This document shows, piece after piece, positions 8,252-18,944 of a stretch of DNA of 64,000 nucleotides. The DNA comes from Roseitalea porphyridii (GTDB lineage: Bacteria; Pseudomonadota; Alphaproteobacteria; Rhizobiales; Rhizobiaceae), in NCBI RefSeq assembly GCF_004331955.1, contig NZ_CP036532.1, positions 1,240,001 through 1,304,000 of the forward strand, read 5' to 3'. Below the pieces are notes generated by a model, which saw nothing but the letters and a program-made list of their open reading frames with translations, was not told the DNA's origin and searched no databases. Numbering within the stretch: the stretch's first letter is position 1; every line of letters starts with the position of its first letter. Made by a program: the position numbers and the translations under genes.

Positions 8252-9382
8252 TTATCGGCGCAGCTTGCCGTGCCCGGCCTCTTGCGGCGCCGGCGCGGGC
8301 ACCGAGGCCGGATGGACGGCCCCGCTCTCGGCGGACCGGGCGCGCAGGGCCACGACCCGGCGCCAGAGCATGACCGAATATCCGAGCACGCCGATCGCGA
8401 TCGCGAATTCGCGCACTTCGGTCAGTTCATGCCCCCAGGCCAGCGTCTCGCCGCGCATCAGGAAGATCACCTGTGACAGGACAAGCATCGCGCCCATCAC
8501 CAGCGAACCCGAAACCGTGCCGGGTCCTGTCGCCCTGCGGGCGATGTCGACCGCAATGAACAGCGAAGCGACGAACCAGATGCCGAAGAAGACCCAGTTC
8601 CAGTTGAAGTACATGAAGCCCGACAGCGGCAGGAACGCGACCGCGAACAGGGGCGGGGGGACGAACAGGCTGGCGCCCCGCAGCGCGCGGGGCGGCTCGG
8701 CCGGCCAGGCGTAGGGCAGCAGCACGAAGGCGATGATCGCGGCCGAATAGTAGGCCATCTCGAACCGGTACGTGTAGAAATTGTGCAGGTTGGTCTCGTT
8801 CTGAAGGTTGCCCTCGAAGATGCCCGGCGTCGCCCAGCCGATCCAGTGCTGCCCCCAGGATGCTTCCTCCATCAGGACGATGAACGCCACGGCCGCGATG
8901 GCCATGATGATCAGCGGCGCGCCGAGGCCGAAGAGCCGCTCGGTCCGCACGTGCCGTGCCCGCCGGGCGGCGATGCAAAGAAAGACGAGGGCCGCAACGA
9001 ACAGCACCTCCGTCATGATGCTGAGGAAATCGCCCTCGCGGACATGATGCTCAAGCTGGTCCGGCCAGTAGATGACCGCCAGCGCAGCCGCGTAGAGCAG
9101 CAGAAACGAGGCCGTCCACATCGCGACGAACAGCCATCCCGGCAGATCGCCCTGAACCGGCTGCTGCCCGCCGAACTGGCGCAGCGCCGCCATGAGCAGG
9201 AGCGCGGCCACGGCGCTTACGGTCAGCCGCACCAGTCCGATCGTCGTCCAGTCGGGCTCGTACTTCTCAAGTGTGCGATAGCCGGCCTGGAGCGTCAGAA
9301 GATGCGCCGCAAGCGCAAGCAGGGCGAAGCCCGCAAGACAAAGGACCTGGCGTGTCCTGCCTGACGCAATTGAAAGCACCAT
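8252..9382 (-). CDS. Polytopic membrane protein of unknown function
   Basis: I do not recognise a function. The protein (376 residues from the ATG at 9382) has about nine or ten hydrophobic segments. Its most striking feature is a polar stretch between membrane segments with MEEASWGQHWIGW, then ETNLHNFYTYRF; similar EE-SWGQ...ETNLHN motifs recur in uncharacterised bacterial membrane proteins, which suggests a conserved active or binding site. The C-terminus is Pro/Ala-rich. In-frame alternative starts exist at 9454 (ATG) and 9460 (GTG); I prefer 9382 because the upstream bases look like promoter sequence. It stands alone between ggt and the katG terminator. Confidence 0.72.
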   Translation of the reverse strand: MVLSIASGRTRQVLCLAGFALLALAAHLLTLQAGYRTLEKYEPDWTTIGLVRLTVSAVAALLLMAALRQFGGQQPVQGDLPGWLFVAMWTASFLLLYAAALAVIYWPDQLEHHVREGDFLSIMTEVLFVAALVFLCIAARRARHVRTERLFGLGAPLIIMAIAAVAFIVLMEEASWGQHWIGWATPGIFEGNLQNETNLHNFYTYRFEMAYYSAAIIAFVLLPYAWPAEPPRALRGASLFVPPPLFAVAFLPLSGFMYFNWNWVFFGIWFVASLFIAVDIARRATGPGTVSGSLVMGAMLVLSQVIFLMRGETLAWGHELTEVREFAIAIGVLGYSVMLWRRVVALRARSAESGAVHPASVPAPAPQEAGHGKLRR

Positions 9383-9571
9383 CCCGTTTCCCCGACGTCC
9401 TAATGCCCAAAGATCATGAACAGCAGAATTGGGCACGATGGCCAAGCTGTTCATCGTCACTCTGGTTAACGGTCAGGTTTAGGCCGGGATGGTCAAGAAA
9501 TGGTCAACGCGGGCGCAGCCTTGTCGTTTTGGGCAACTGGCGGGCGCGCCCGCCAGCCGGAAGAGAAAAGA

Positions 9572-9591
9572 GCGCGGCCCGCAGGCCGCGC
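9572..9591 (-). terminator. Rho-independent terminator of katG
   Basis: Read on the minus strand, an 8-bp perfect GC stem (9584-9591 with 9572-9579, four-base loop) is followed immediately by the T-rich tract TCTTTTCTCTT. It begins 17 bp after the katG stop codon. Confidence 0.85.
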
Positions 9592-9608
9592 CCTCGTCAG
9601 GCGCCCGA

Positions 9609-12089
<2,481 letters not shown>

Positions 12090-12989
12090 ATGAATTCGCT
12101 GACTCTCAAGCAGCTCCGCTACTTCGAGGCGCTGGCGCGACATGGCCATTTCGGTCATGCCGCCCAAGCCTGCGCCATTTCGCAGCCGGCGCTTTCCATG
12201 CAGATCAAGGAGCTCGAGGAAGCGCTTGGCGCGATGCTGGTCGAACGCGGACCGCGGCGCCTGCGCCTGACGAGCTTCGGCGAGCAGGCCGCCGAACGGG
12301 CGCGCGAAATCCTGCGGGCCGTCGACGAACTGGGCGACCTGGCCCGTGCTTCGGGCGAGCAACTCGTCGGGCGGCTGCGGCTCGGCGTCATCCCGACCGT
12401 TGCGCCCTATCTGCTGCCGAAGATTGTCGGCGCGCTGGCCGAAGCGCATCCGGCGCTCGAGGTGCGGGTGCGCGAGACGGTCACGCCGAGGCTTATCGCC
12501 GAACTGGGCGAGGGGCGGCTCGACGCGGCGCTCGTGGCGCTGCCGGTCTCCGAGCCCTCGCTGACCGAGGTCGCTCTGTTCGCCGAGAATTTCGTGCTGG
12601 TCCGGCCCGGCGCCGATGACGGCAAGCCCGTGCCGAGCGCCGAGATGCTGCGCGAGATGCGCCTGTTGCTGCTCGAGGAGGGCCATTGCTTCCGCGATCA
12701 GGCGCTCGCCTTCTGCAAGATGCGAACCGCACCCCCGCGCGAGGTGCTCGATGCCAGTTCGCTGTCGACGCTCGTGCAGATGGTCGGCGCCGGCATCGGC
12801 GTGACCCTGATCCCGGAAATGGCGGTCCCCGTCGAGACCCGGTCGGCCTCCGTGTCGGTGGCGCGCTTTCCCGCGCCCGAACCGTCGCGGACGATCGGCA
12901 TGGTTTGGCGGCGGACCAGTCCGCTCGCCGGCCAGCTCGAGCAGATCGCCGGCGAGATCGGGCGCGCGACGGGCGAGCCCCACCGCTGA
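12090..12989 (+). CDS. oxyR: Hydrogen-peroxide-inducible regulator OxyR
   Basis: This 299-residue LysR-family protein has the usual winged helix at the N-terminus (YFEALARHGHFGHAAQAC, then SQPALSMQIKELE). The decisive evidence for OxyR is the redox pair in the sensor domain: Cys200 in EEGHCFRDQ and Cys209 in LAFCK, matching the disulfide-forming cysteines of OxyR in sequence and spacing. Divergence from katG agrees with the known oxyR-katG arrangement in alphaproteobacteria. Confidence 0.95.
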   Translation: MNSLTLKQLRYFEALARHGHFGHAAQACAISQPALSMQIKELEEALGAMLVERGPRRLRLTSFGEQAAERAREILRAVDELGDLARASGEQLVGRLRLGVIPTVAPYLLPKIVGALAEAHPALEVRVRETVTPRLIAELGEGRLDAALVALPVSEPSLTEVALFAENFVLVRPGADDGKPVPSAEMLREMRLLLLEEGHCFRDQALAFCKMRTAPPREVLDASSLSTLVQMVGAGIGVTLIPEMAVPVETRSASVSVARFPAPEPSRTIGMVWRRTSPLAGQLEQIAGEIGRATGEPHR

Positions 12990-13006
12990 CGCCGTCCGGC
13001 CACGCC

Positions 13007-13798
13007 CTACAAGAGCCGGGCGACGACCTTGGCGCACTCGCGCAGTGCCTCGACGATCTCTTCGCGTCGCGCCGGATCGGCAAGGCGGATCGCATCGCCC
13101 GAGACGCCGAGCGCCGCCGGCTCGCCTCCGTCCGCCGGCACGGGCGTGGCGAGCGCGGCAACTCCGGCTTCGAACTGCCCTTCGACGAAGGCATAGCCGC
13201 GGCGTCGGCTTTCGGCGACGTCCTCGGCGATCGCGACACGGTCCAGCATCGTGCGTTCGGTATGCGCTTCGAGCGGCGCTTCCGCGACGAGCGTTTCCGC
13301 CGTTCCCGCATCGCATCCCGCAAGCAGCGCCCGGCCGATCGCCGTGGTCAGGAGCGGCACCTTCGAGCCGATCGTGAACCCGATGCTGACCGCTTCGGGC
13401 CGCGCGCCGGCATGGGCGACATAGACGGCCTGGTGGCCGTCGATCATGGCCATCGAGATCGCCTCGCCGATGCGGCTCGAGAATGTGCGGATCACCGGCT
13501 CGATCACCTTGCCGAACTGGCGCGCATGCAGAAAGCCGCCGGCGAGGACGAGGATGCGCGGGGTCAGCGAGAAGACGCGCCCGTCCTGCCTGACATAGCC
13601 AAGATGAACCAGCGTCAGCACGAGCCGTCGCGCCACCGCGCGGTCGAGCCCGGTCGTCTCGGCGATCCGTGGCAGTGTCAGATGGGTCTCGCCATGATCG
13701 AACGCCTTCAGCACGGCCATGCCCTTGGCGAAGGTCAGCGATATGTCGCGGTCCTCGATGGTCCTGGCGCCGGTCGGGTGCGTGTCGTCGATGCTCAT
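13007..13798 (-). CDS. IclR-family transcriptional regulator
   Basis: This 263-residue protein has an N-terminal winged helix-turn-helix (about 22-85, LTLPRIAETTGLDRAVARRLVLTL) and a C-terminal IclR effector domain (~95-263) with motifs such as TIGSKVPLLTTAIGRALLA. It resembles PcaR/PobR-type regulators of aromatic catabolism. It is divergent from the Rieske oxygenase gene, with palindromic operator candidates between them, so it most likely controls that oxygenase and the GS-like gene. The effector is not known. Confidence 0.88.
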   Translation of the reverse strand: MSIDDTHPTGARTIEDRDISLTFAKGMAVLKAFDHGETHLTLPRIAETTGLDRAVARRLVLTLVHLGYVRQDGRVFSLTPRILVLAGGFLHARQFGKVIEPVIRTFSSRIGEAISMAMIDGHQAVYVAHAGARPEAVSIGFTIGSKVPLLTTAIGRALLAGCDAGTAETLVAEAPLEAHTERTMLDRVAIAEDVAESRRRGYAFVEGQFEAGVAALATPVPADGGEPAALGVSGDAIRLADPARREEIVEALRECAKVVARLL

Positions 13799-13856
13799 CG
13801 AACGTCTCTTCGAGCCGCGCGCATCCGTCTTGACAGGCGCGGGGAAAGTGAATTTG

Positions 13857-13892
13857 ATACGTATATAAGAACATATGTGCGATTATCGCACA
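13857..13892. promoter_or_regulatory. Palindrome cluster, probable IclR operator
   Basis: Three perfect palindromes lie side by side between the IclR and Rieske genes: ATACGTAT (13857-13864), ACATATGT (13871-13878) and the 17-bp TGTGCGATTATCGCACA (13876-13892). The last is the best operator candidate. The region is markedly AT-richer than its surroundings and probably overlaps promoters in both directions. Confidence 0.6.
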
Positions 13893-13936
13893 AGACAAGC
13901 GCGGTCACCTTGTGACGCCGGAGGAACATTGCCGCC

Positions 13937-15256
13937 ATGATGAGCCAGGAAAAGAACGATCTGATCACCCGCATCGGGCCGGGAACCGGCGCCGGCGCGG
14001 TGTTGCGCCGCTACTGGCAGCCAGCCGCGCTCGCCGAGGAACTTGTCGGCGCCCGGCCGGTCGTGCCGGTGCGGCTTCTTGGCGAGGATCTGGTCCTGTT
14101 TCGCGACAATGAGGGCGAGCTTGGCCTTATCGGCCGCCACTGCCCGCACCGCGGCGCCGACATGGCCTTCGGCCGCTGCGAGGACAATGGCCTGCGCTGC
14201 CCGTTCCACGGCTGGCACTTCGACCGCACCGGCCAGTGCGTCGAACAGCCCGGCGAGCCCGAAGGCAGCCGCATGCACGAGAAGATCAAGGCCAAATCCT
14301 GTCCCGTGGTCGAAAGGAACGGCATCATCTTCGCCTACATGGGGCCGGGCGACCCGCCGCCGTTCCCCGCGCTCGACTGTTTCATCGCGCCCGACAGCCA
14401 TGTTTTCGCCTTCAAGGGCCGCTGGGACTGCAACTGGCTGCAGGCGATGGAGGTCGGCATCGATCCGGTCCACGCCTCGTTCCTGCACCGTTTCCTGCAG
14501 GACGAGGACCCCGACGAAGGGTATGGCAAGCAGTTCCGCGACCGCGCCGCCGACACCGACATCCCGATGACGCGCCTGCTGCGCGAATATCCGCGCCCCG
14601 ACATCAAGGTCGAGGAGACCGACTACGGCCTCAGGATCATCGCCCTGCGCCACATGGACGATGGTCGCACCCATGTGCGCGTCACCAACCAGCTCTTCCC
14701 CGAGGCGATCGTCATTCCGATCTCCAACGAGATGACGATCACCCAGTGGCATGTGCCCGTCGATGACGAGAGCTGCTACTGGTATTCGATGTTCACCAGC
14801 TTCGGCGAGCCGGTCAACAAGACGGTGATGCGCGAACAGCGGCTGAAGGAGCATCGCCTGCCGGACTATGTGCCGCTCAAGAACAAGCACAACAATTACG
14901 GCTACGACCCCGACGAGCAGGAGAAGCTGACCTATACGGGCATGGGCTTGGACATCAATGTCCACGACCAGTGGGCCGTCGAATCCATGGGCACCATCCA
15001 GGACCGCACCCAGGAGCATCTGGGCCGCACCGATGTGGCCATCACCCGCTACCGGCGCATGCTGGTCAACGCCATCAAGGCGGTCGAGGAGGGCGACGGC
15101 ACGGCGCTGCCCATGGCCCCTGGCACGATCGATCCGGCAACGGTGCGCGGCCCCCTGTCGATCGACGCCATCGGCGACACCGACACTTGGAACGAGGTCT
15201 GGGTCGAGGCAGACGGCAGGCGGCGCGCCAATTGCCAGTGGCCGGCCGCGCTCTGA
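13937..15256 (+). CDS. Rieske [2Fe-2S] aromatic ring-hydroxylating oxygenase, alpha subunit
   Basis: This 439-residue protein has an N-terminal Rieske domain with ligands Cys69-Pro-His71 and Cys88-Pro-Phe-His91, and a catalytic domain with the facial-triad histidines in GIDPVHASFLH (His179, His184). Architecture and length match the phthalate 4,5-dioxygenase/O-demethylase-like class, which uses a separate reductase. No reductase or ferredoxin gene is nearby, so electrons must come from elsewhere. A GGAGGAAC site precedes the start. The GS-like gene follows after 72 bp, and the divergent IclR regulator suggests an inducible catabolic unit. The substrate is unknown; the GS partner raises the possibility of an amine or gamma-glutamylated amine. 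Confidence 0.88.
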   Translation: MMSQEKNDLITRIGPGTGAGAVLRRYWQPAALAEELVGARPVVPVRLLGEDLVLFRDNEGELGLIGRHCPHRGADMAFGRCEDNGLRCPFHGWHFDRTGQCVEQPGEPEGSRMHEKIKAKSCPVVERNGIIFAYMGPGDPPPFPALDCFIAPDSHVFAFKGRWDCNWLQAMEVGIDPVHASFLHRFLQDEDPDEGYGKQFRDRAADTDIPMTRLLREYPRPDIKVEETDYGLRIIALRHMDDGRTHVRVTNQLFPEAIVIPISNEMTITQWHVPVDDESCYWYSMFTSFGEPVNKTVMREQRLKEHRLPDYVPLKNKHNNYGYDPDEQEKLTYTGMGLDINVHDQWAVESMGTIQDRTQEHLGRTDVAITRYRRMLVNAIKAVEEGDGTALPMAPGTIDPATVRGPLSIDAIGDTDTWNEVWVEADGRRRANCQWPAAL

Positions 15257-15328
15257 TCGGCTCTACTGCGGCAGTGGCAATGTGCAGGGCGGCCCGCCCG
15301 GGTCGCCAGTCTTCGGGGGATGTGCGCG

Positions 15329-16780
15329 ATGGGCGCTGACAGGACGGCCGACCTGCGGTCGGACAAGAGCCTTCTGACCGACGCGCAGATCGCGATCGCG
15401 CACGACGTGCTCGACCGCGTGGCGAGCGACGGCATCGAGACCGTGCGGCTCGCCTTTGCCGACCAGCACGGCGTGCTGCGCGGCAAGACCATCGTCGCCG
15501 GTGCGCTGGCCTCGGCCTTCCGCAACGGCATGACGATGACCTCGACGCTGCTGCTCAAGGACACCGCGCACCGCACCGTCTTCCCGGTCTGGGAGGACGA
15601 TATCGGCTTCGGCGCGGGCACGCTGACCGGGGCGGGGGACGTGCTGATCGTGCCCGATCCGTCCACCTATCGGCGCCTTCCCTGGGCGCCCAATTCGGCG
15701 TGGCTGCTATGCGACGTGCGCTACCGGGACGGCTCGCCCATGCCGTTCTGCGTGCGGTCGCTCCTGAAGAAGGCGGTCGACGATCTCGCCGCCGACGCCA
15801 TGGCCCTGGTCTGCGGGCTCGAGTTCGAGTTCTACGTCTTCAATGTCGAGAACGCCCATCTTGCCCATGCCGACGCCGGCATGCCGGCCACGCCGCCTCA
15901 GACCAGCCTGATCGCGCATGGCTATCAATATCTGACCGAGGCGCGCTACGACGCGCTCGAACCGGTGATGGAGGAACTGCGCGTGGCCTGCGCCGAGGTC
16001 GGCCTGCCGGTGCGCTCGATGGAAGCCGAGTTCGGCCCCAGCCAGTGCGAATTCACCTTCGAACCGGCCGATCCCCTGAAGAGCGCCGACGACACCGTGC
16101 TGTTCCGCTCGCTCGTCAAGCAGGTCTGCGCCCGCAAGGGGTTGCACGCCACATTCATGTGCAGGCCCAAGCTCGATGGCATCATGGCGAGCGGCTGGCA
16201 CATGCACCAGTCGGTGGTCGATGCGCGGGACGGCACCAATCTGATGATCCCCGCCGCGCCGGGCACATTGTCGAAGACCGCCGATGGCTGGATCGCGGGC
16301 CTGCTCGAACACGCCGCCGAGAGCTGCGTTCTGACCACCCCCACGGTCAACGGCTACAAGCGCTACCAGCCCTTCCAGCTCGCCCCCGACCGCATCCAGT
16401 GGGGCCGCGACAACAAGGGCGCGATGATCCGCGGTCTGATGGAGCCGGGCGATCCTGCCTCGCGCATCGAGAACCGCGTCGCCGAGCCGACGGCCAACCC
16501 CTACCTGTTATTCGCCTCGCAGATCCTGTGCGGCCATGACGGGGTGCGCCGTGGCCTCGTTGCGCCAGCGCCGGTCGAGAACCCCTATTCGAGCGATGCG
16601 GTCAGCCTGCCAAGTAGCCTGATCGCCGCGCTCGAACGGTTCGATGCGAGCGACTTCTACCAAAAGGCGCTCGGCGAGGATTTCGTGCGCTATCTTTCGC
16701 ACATCAAGCACGCCGAATGGGACCGCTACCTGATGACGGTCTCCGAGTGGGAGCAGCGCGAATATTTCTCGCTGTTCTGA
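15329..16780 (+). CDS. Glutamine-synthetase-like ligase (GlnA/GlnT-type family, probably gamma-glutamyl-amine synthetase)
   Basis: The 483-residue protein belongs to the glutamine synthetase superfamily. Visible active-site elements are GLEFEFYVF (metal Glu), MEAEFGPSQCEF (Glu/Gln/Glu), ASGWHMHQS (metal His), NGYKRYQPFQL and SRIENRVAEP (glutamate and phosphate binding Arg residues). It differs clearly from housekeeping GlnA in sequence and lacks the NRSA-type adenylylation-loop context, like the paralogues that attach glutamate to amines. An in-frame ATG lies three codons upstream; the ATG at 15329 is better spaced from GGGGGA. It follows the Rieske oxygenase gene and may act on the same substrate, as in aniline catabolism. 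That link is inference. Confidence 0.83.
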   Translation: MGADRTADLRSDKSLLTDAQIAIAHDVLDRVASDGIETVRLAFADQHGVLRGKTIVAGALASAFRNGMTMTSTLLLKDTAHRTVFPVWEDDIGFGAGTLTGAGDVLIVPDPSTYRRLPWAPNSAWLLCDVRYRDGSPMPFCVRSLLKKAVDDLAADAMALVCGLEFEFYVFNVENAHLAHADAGMPATPPQTSLIAHGYQYLTEARYDALEPVMEELRVACAEVGLPVRSMEAEFGPSQCEFTFEPADPLKSADDTVLFRSLVKQVCARKGLHATFMCRPKLDGIMASGWHMHQSVVDARDGTNLMIPAAPGTLSKTADGWIAGLLEHAAESCVLTTPTVNGYKRYQPFQLAPDRIQWGRDNKGAMIRGLMEPGDPASRIENRVAEPTANPYLLFASQILCGHDGVRRGLVAPAPVENPYSSDAVSLPSSLIAALERFDASDFYQKALGEDFVRYLSHIKHAEWDRYLMTVSEWEQREYFSLF

Positions 16781-16785
16781 GCGCC

Positions 16786-17721
16786 TCAGGCGGCTGATTC
16801 CTGCCTGCCCGCGCCGACGCGCGACCGGTGCGGGCCGTAAAGGCAGGCAAGGCCCAGGATGATGCCCGAGACGGCGGCGATCATGCCGGCCGCGCTGACC
16901 GCGTTCTGTCCGCCGAACCACAGCGGCCCGTAGCCGGCGAACACATAGCCCAGCACCGCCGAGACGATCGCGAAGGCGACGCTCCAGAAGACCTGCCGTT
17001 CGAGCGAGTTGGTCATCAGCCGCGCCGCCGCCGGCGGGCAGATGAACATGGCGATGACGATGATCGAGCCGACCGCGTCGAATGCCGCGACGGCGGCGAT
17101 AGCGGCGGTGACGACAAGGCCGAAGCCGATGGCGCCGACCGGCAGGCCGAGCGCCTGCGCGAAACCCTCATCGAAGGTGGAGATCTTCAGCGGCCGCCAA
17201 AAGATGACGGTCAGCGCGATGACCAGAAGGCAGACGACGAAGATGCGGGCCAGTTCGTCGGGCAGGGCGGCAAGCGCGGCCGGATCGAAAAGCGAATGCC
17301 AGCCCTCGGCCCGGAACCAGATCAGGCTTTCCAGATTGCCCATCAGCGCATGCTCGACATCAAGGTGCACGTTGGACGTGTCGGACTGGTCGAGCAGCAG
17401 CACGCCCGCGGCAAACAGCGTCGTGAAGGTCACGCCCATCGCCGCGCCGGGCTCGATTCGTCCCAGCCGCTTGATCGCCTCGATCATGATCACCGCGACG
17501 ATCGCCGCGCCGGCCGCGCCCAGCAGCATCGGAATGGCGGCGACCGTGCCCGTGATCAGGAAAGCCACGACAATGCCCGGCAGCACGACATGGCTGATCG
17601 CATCGCCGATCAGCGCCTGTCGGCGCAGCACCAGGAAATTGCCCGGCAGGGCGCAGGCGATCGCCGCGAACACGCCGATCAGGATCGGCGTCAGCGAGAA
17701 CTGGACGAACTCGGCGCCCAT
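16786..17721 (-). CDS. Metal ABC transporter permease (SitD/MntB-like, ABC-3 family)
   Basis: This 311-residue inner-membrane protein has about eight hydrophobic segments and the ABC-3 family features LVLRRQALIGDAISHVVLPG near the start and GSIIVIAMFICPPAAARL near the end. It is the last gene of a four-gene importer operon. Its ATG overlaps the upstream stop codon as TGATG, which indicates translational coupling with the other permease; a GTG one codon earlier is also possible. It ends five bases from the convergent GS-like gene. Confidence 0.9.
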   Translation of the reverse strand: MGAEFVQFSLTPILIGVFAAIACALPGNFLVLRRQALIGDAISHVVLPGIVVAFLITGTVAAIPMLLGAAGAAIVAVIMIEAIKRLGRIEPGAAMGVTFTTLFAAGVLLLDQSDTSNVHLDVEHALMGNLESLIWFRAEGWHSLFDPAALAALPDELARIFVVCLLVIALTVIFWRPLKISTFDEGFAQALGLPVGAIGFGLVVTAAIAAVAAFDAVGSIIVIAMFICPPAAARLMTNSLERQVFWSVAFAIVSAVLGYVFAGYGPLWFGGQNAVSAAGMIAAVSGIILGLACLYGPHRSRVGAGRQESAA

Positions 17722-18944
17722 CACGCGGCTCCCTGCGGCTGGACGGGGGAAGGCCCACCGATCCGCGTGTCGAACTCGGCGATCTCGTCGGGCGTGAACA
17801 CCTGCTCGATCGGCGTCAGCCCGTCATAGCGACCGGTCAGGCCGGCATCGAGGTGGATCTGCCGGGCGACGTCCCAGCGCCGTTCGTCGCGCGCGATCTT
17901 GGCGGCCTGCGCCCGGCCCGCGTCGGTCGGCACGCCGTCCTTGCGGATCAACCCCTCGGCGCGCAGCACGCGCAGCGTGAACGGCTCGTGGATCGGTTCG
18001 GCCCGCGCCATGGCCAACAGGCCCTGCCGGCGATGGACGCGCCACTGGAAGCGTCGATGGTTGATGACCGCCGCCGCCACGCCGCGCACCGGCGCGAACA
18101 GCAGCGAAAACACAAAAAGCGTCGCCGCGACCAGCACGATGATCGAGCCGGTCGGCAGCGCCGGGGCCGAGGCCGAGATCGCCGCGCCGACATAGCCGGA
18201 CACGCCGCCGAACAGGCCGGCCGACCAGAACACGCGCCCGCTGCGCTCGGTCCAGAAGCGTGCGGTGACCGGCGGAATGATCAAAAGCGCGATGATCAGG
18301 ATCAGCCCGACCAGCTTGAGCCCGATCACCGTGACCGCCATCACAAGGCCCATCATGGCGATGTCGATGCGGTTGACGTTGGTGCCCGAGGCCGCGGCAT
18401 ATTCGGGATCGAAGGCAACCAGCGTCATCGGCCGCCGCAGAAGCCATGTGGCGAGCACGGCGAGCGACCCGCCGATGGCGATGATCAGCGCATCGTTGAA
18501 CAGCATGCCCGCCGTCGAACCCAGAAGAAAGCTCTCGAGCCCGGCCTGCCGGCCCGAACTCATCGTCTGGATGATGGTCAGGATCACGATGCCGAGCCCG
18601 AAGAAGACCGACAGCACCGCGCCGATCGCCGCGTCTTCGGACAGCCGCGTCGCCCGCGTCATCCATTGCACCAGCCAAAGGCCAATGAACGCCGAGATCG
18701 CCGATCCGGCGAGCAGGCCGAGCAGATTGCGGCCATCACCGCCAAGCAGGACCATGACGATGAAAGCAAGGCCGATGCCGGGCAGGGTGGCGTGGGCAAG
18801 CGCGTCGGAGACCAGCGCCCGCTTGCGCAGGAACAGGAAGGTGCCCACCGCGCCGCCGGCAAAGCCGAGCAGGCCCGCGCCGATGGCCACCAGCGCGGCA
18901 TTGTAACCGGCCTGCAGGAGCAGTGCGTCGACGAAAGGGTTCAT
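17721..18944 (-). CDS. Metal ABC transporter permease with C-terminal DtxR-like cytoplasmic domain (SitC/MntB-like)
   Basis: The 407-residue product is longer than a normal ABC-3 permease (about 280-300). Residues ~1-290 are the permease with eight or so membrane segments and the loop FLRKRALVSDALAHATLPGI. Residues ~295-407 are hydrophilic: a winged-helix-like stretch (RRQGLLAMARAEPIHEPFTLR, then VLRAEGLIRKDGVPTDAGRA) and a region resembling the metal-binding/dimerisation part of DtxR-type repressors (RRWDVARQIHLDAGL, YDGLTPIEQVFTPDEIAEFD). This could sense cytoplasmic metal and gate transport. It is coupled by ATGA overlap to the ATPase gene before it. Confidence 0.87.
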   Translation of the reverse strand: MNPFVDALLLQAGYNAALVAIGAGLLGFAGGAVGTFLFLRKRALVSDALAHATLPGIGLAFIVMVLLGGDGRNLLGLLAGSAISAFIGLWLVQWMTRATRLSEDAAIGAVLSVFFGLGIVILTIIQTMSSGRQAGLESFLLGSTAGMLFNDALIIAIGGSLAVLATWLLRRPMTLVAFDPEYAAASGTNVNRIDIAMMGLVMAVTVIGLKLVGLILIIALLIIPPVTARFWTERSGRVFWSAGLFGGVSGYVGAAISASAPALPTGSIIVLVAATLFVFSLLFAPVRGVAAAVINHRRFQWRVHRRQGLLAMARAEPIHEPFTLRVLRAEGLIRKDGVPTDAGRAQAAKIARDERRWDVARQIHLDAGLTGRYDGLTPIEQVFTPDEIAEFDTRIGGPSPVQPQGAA

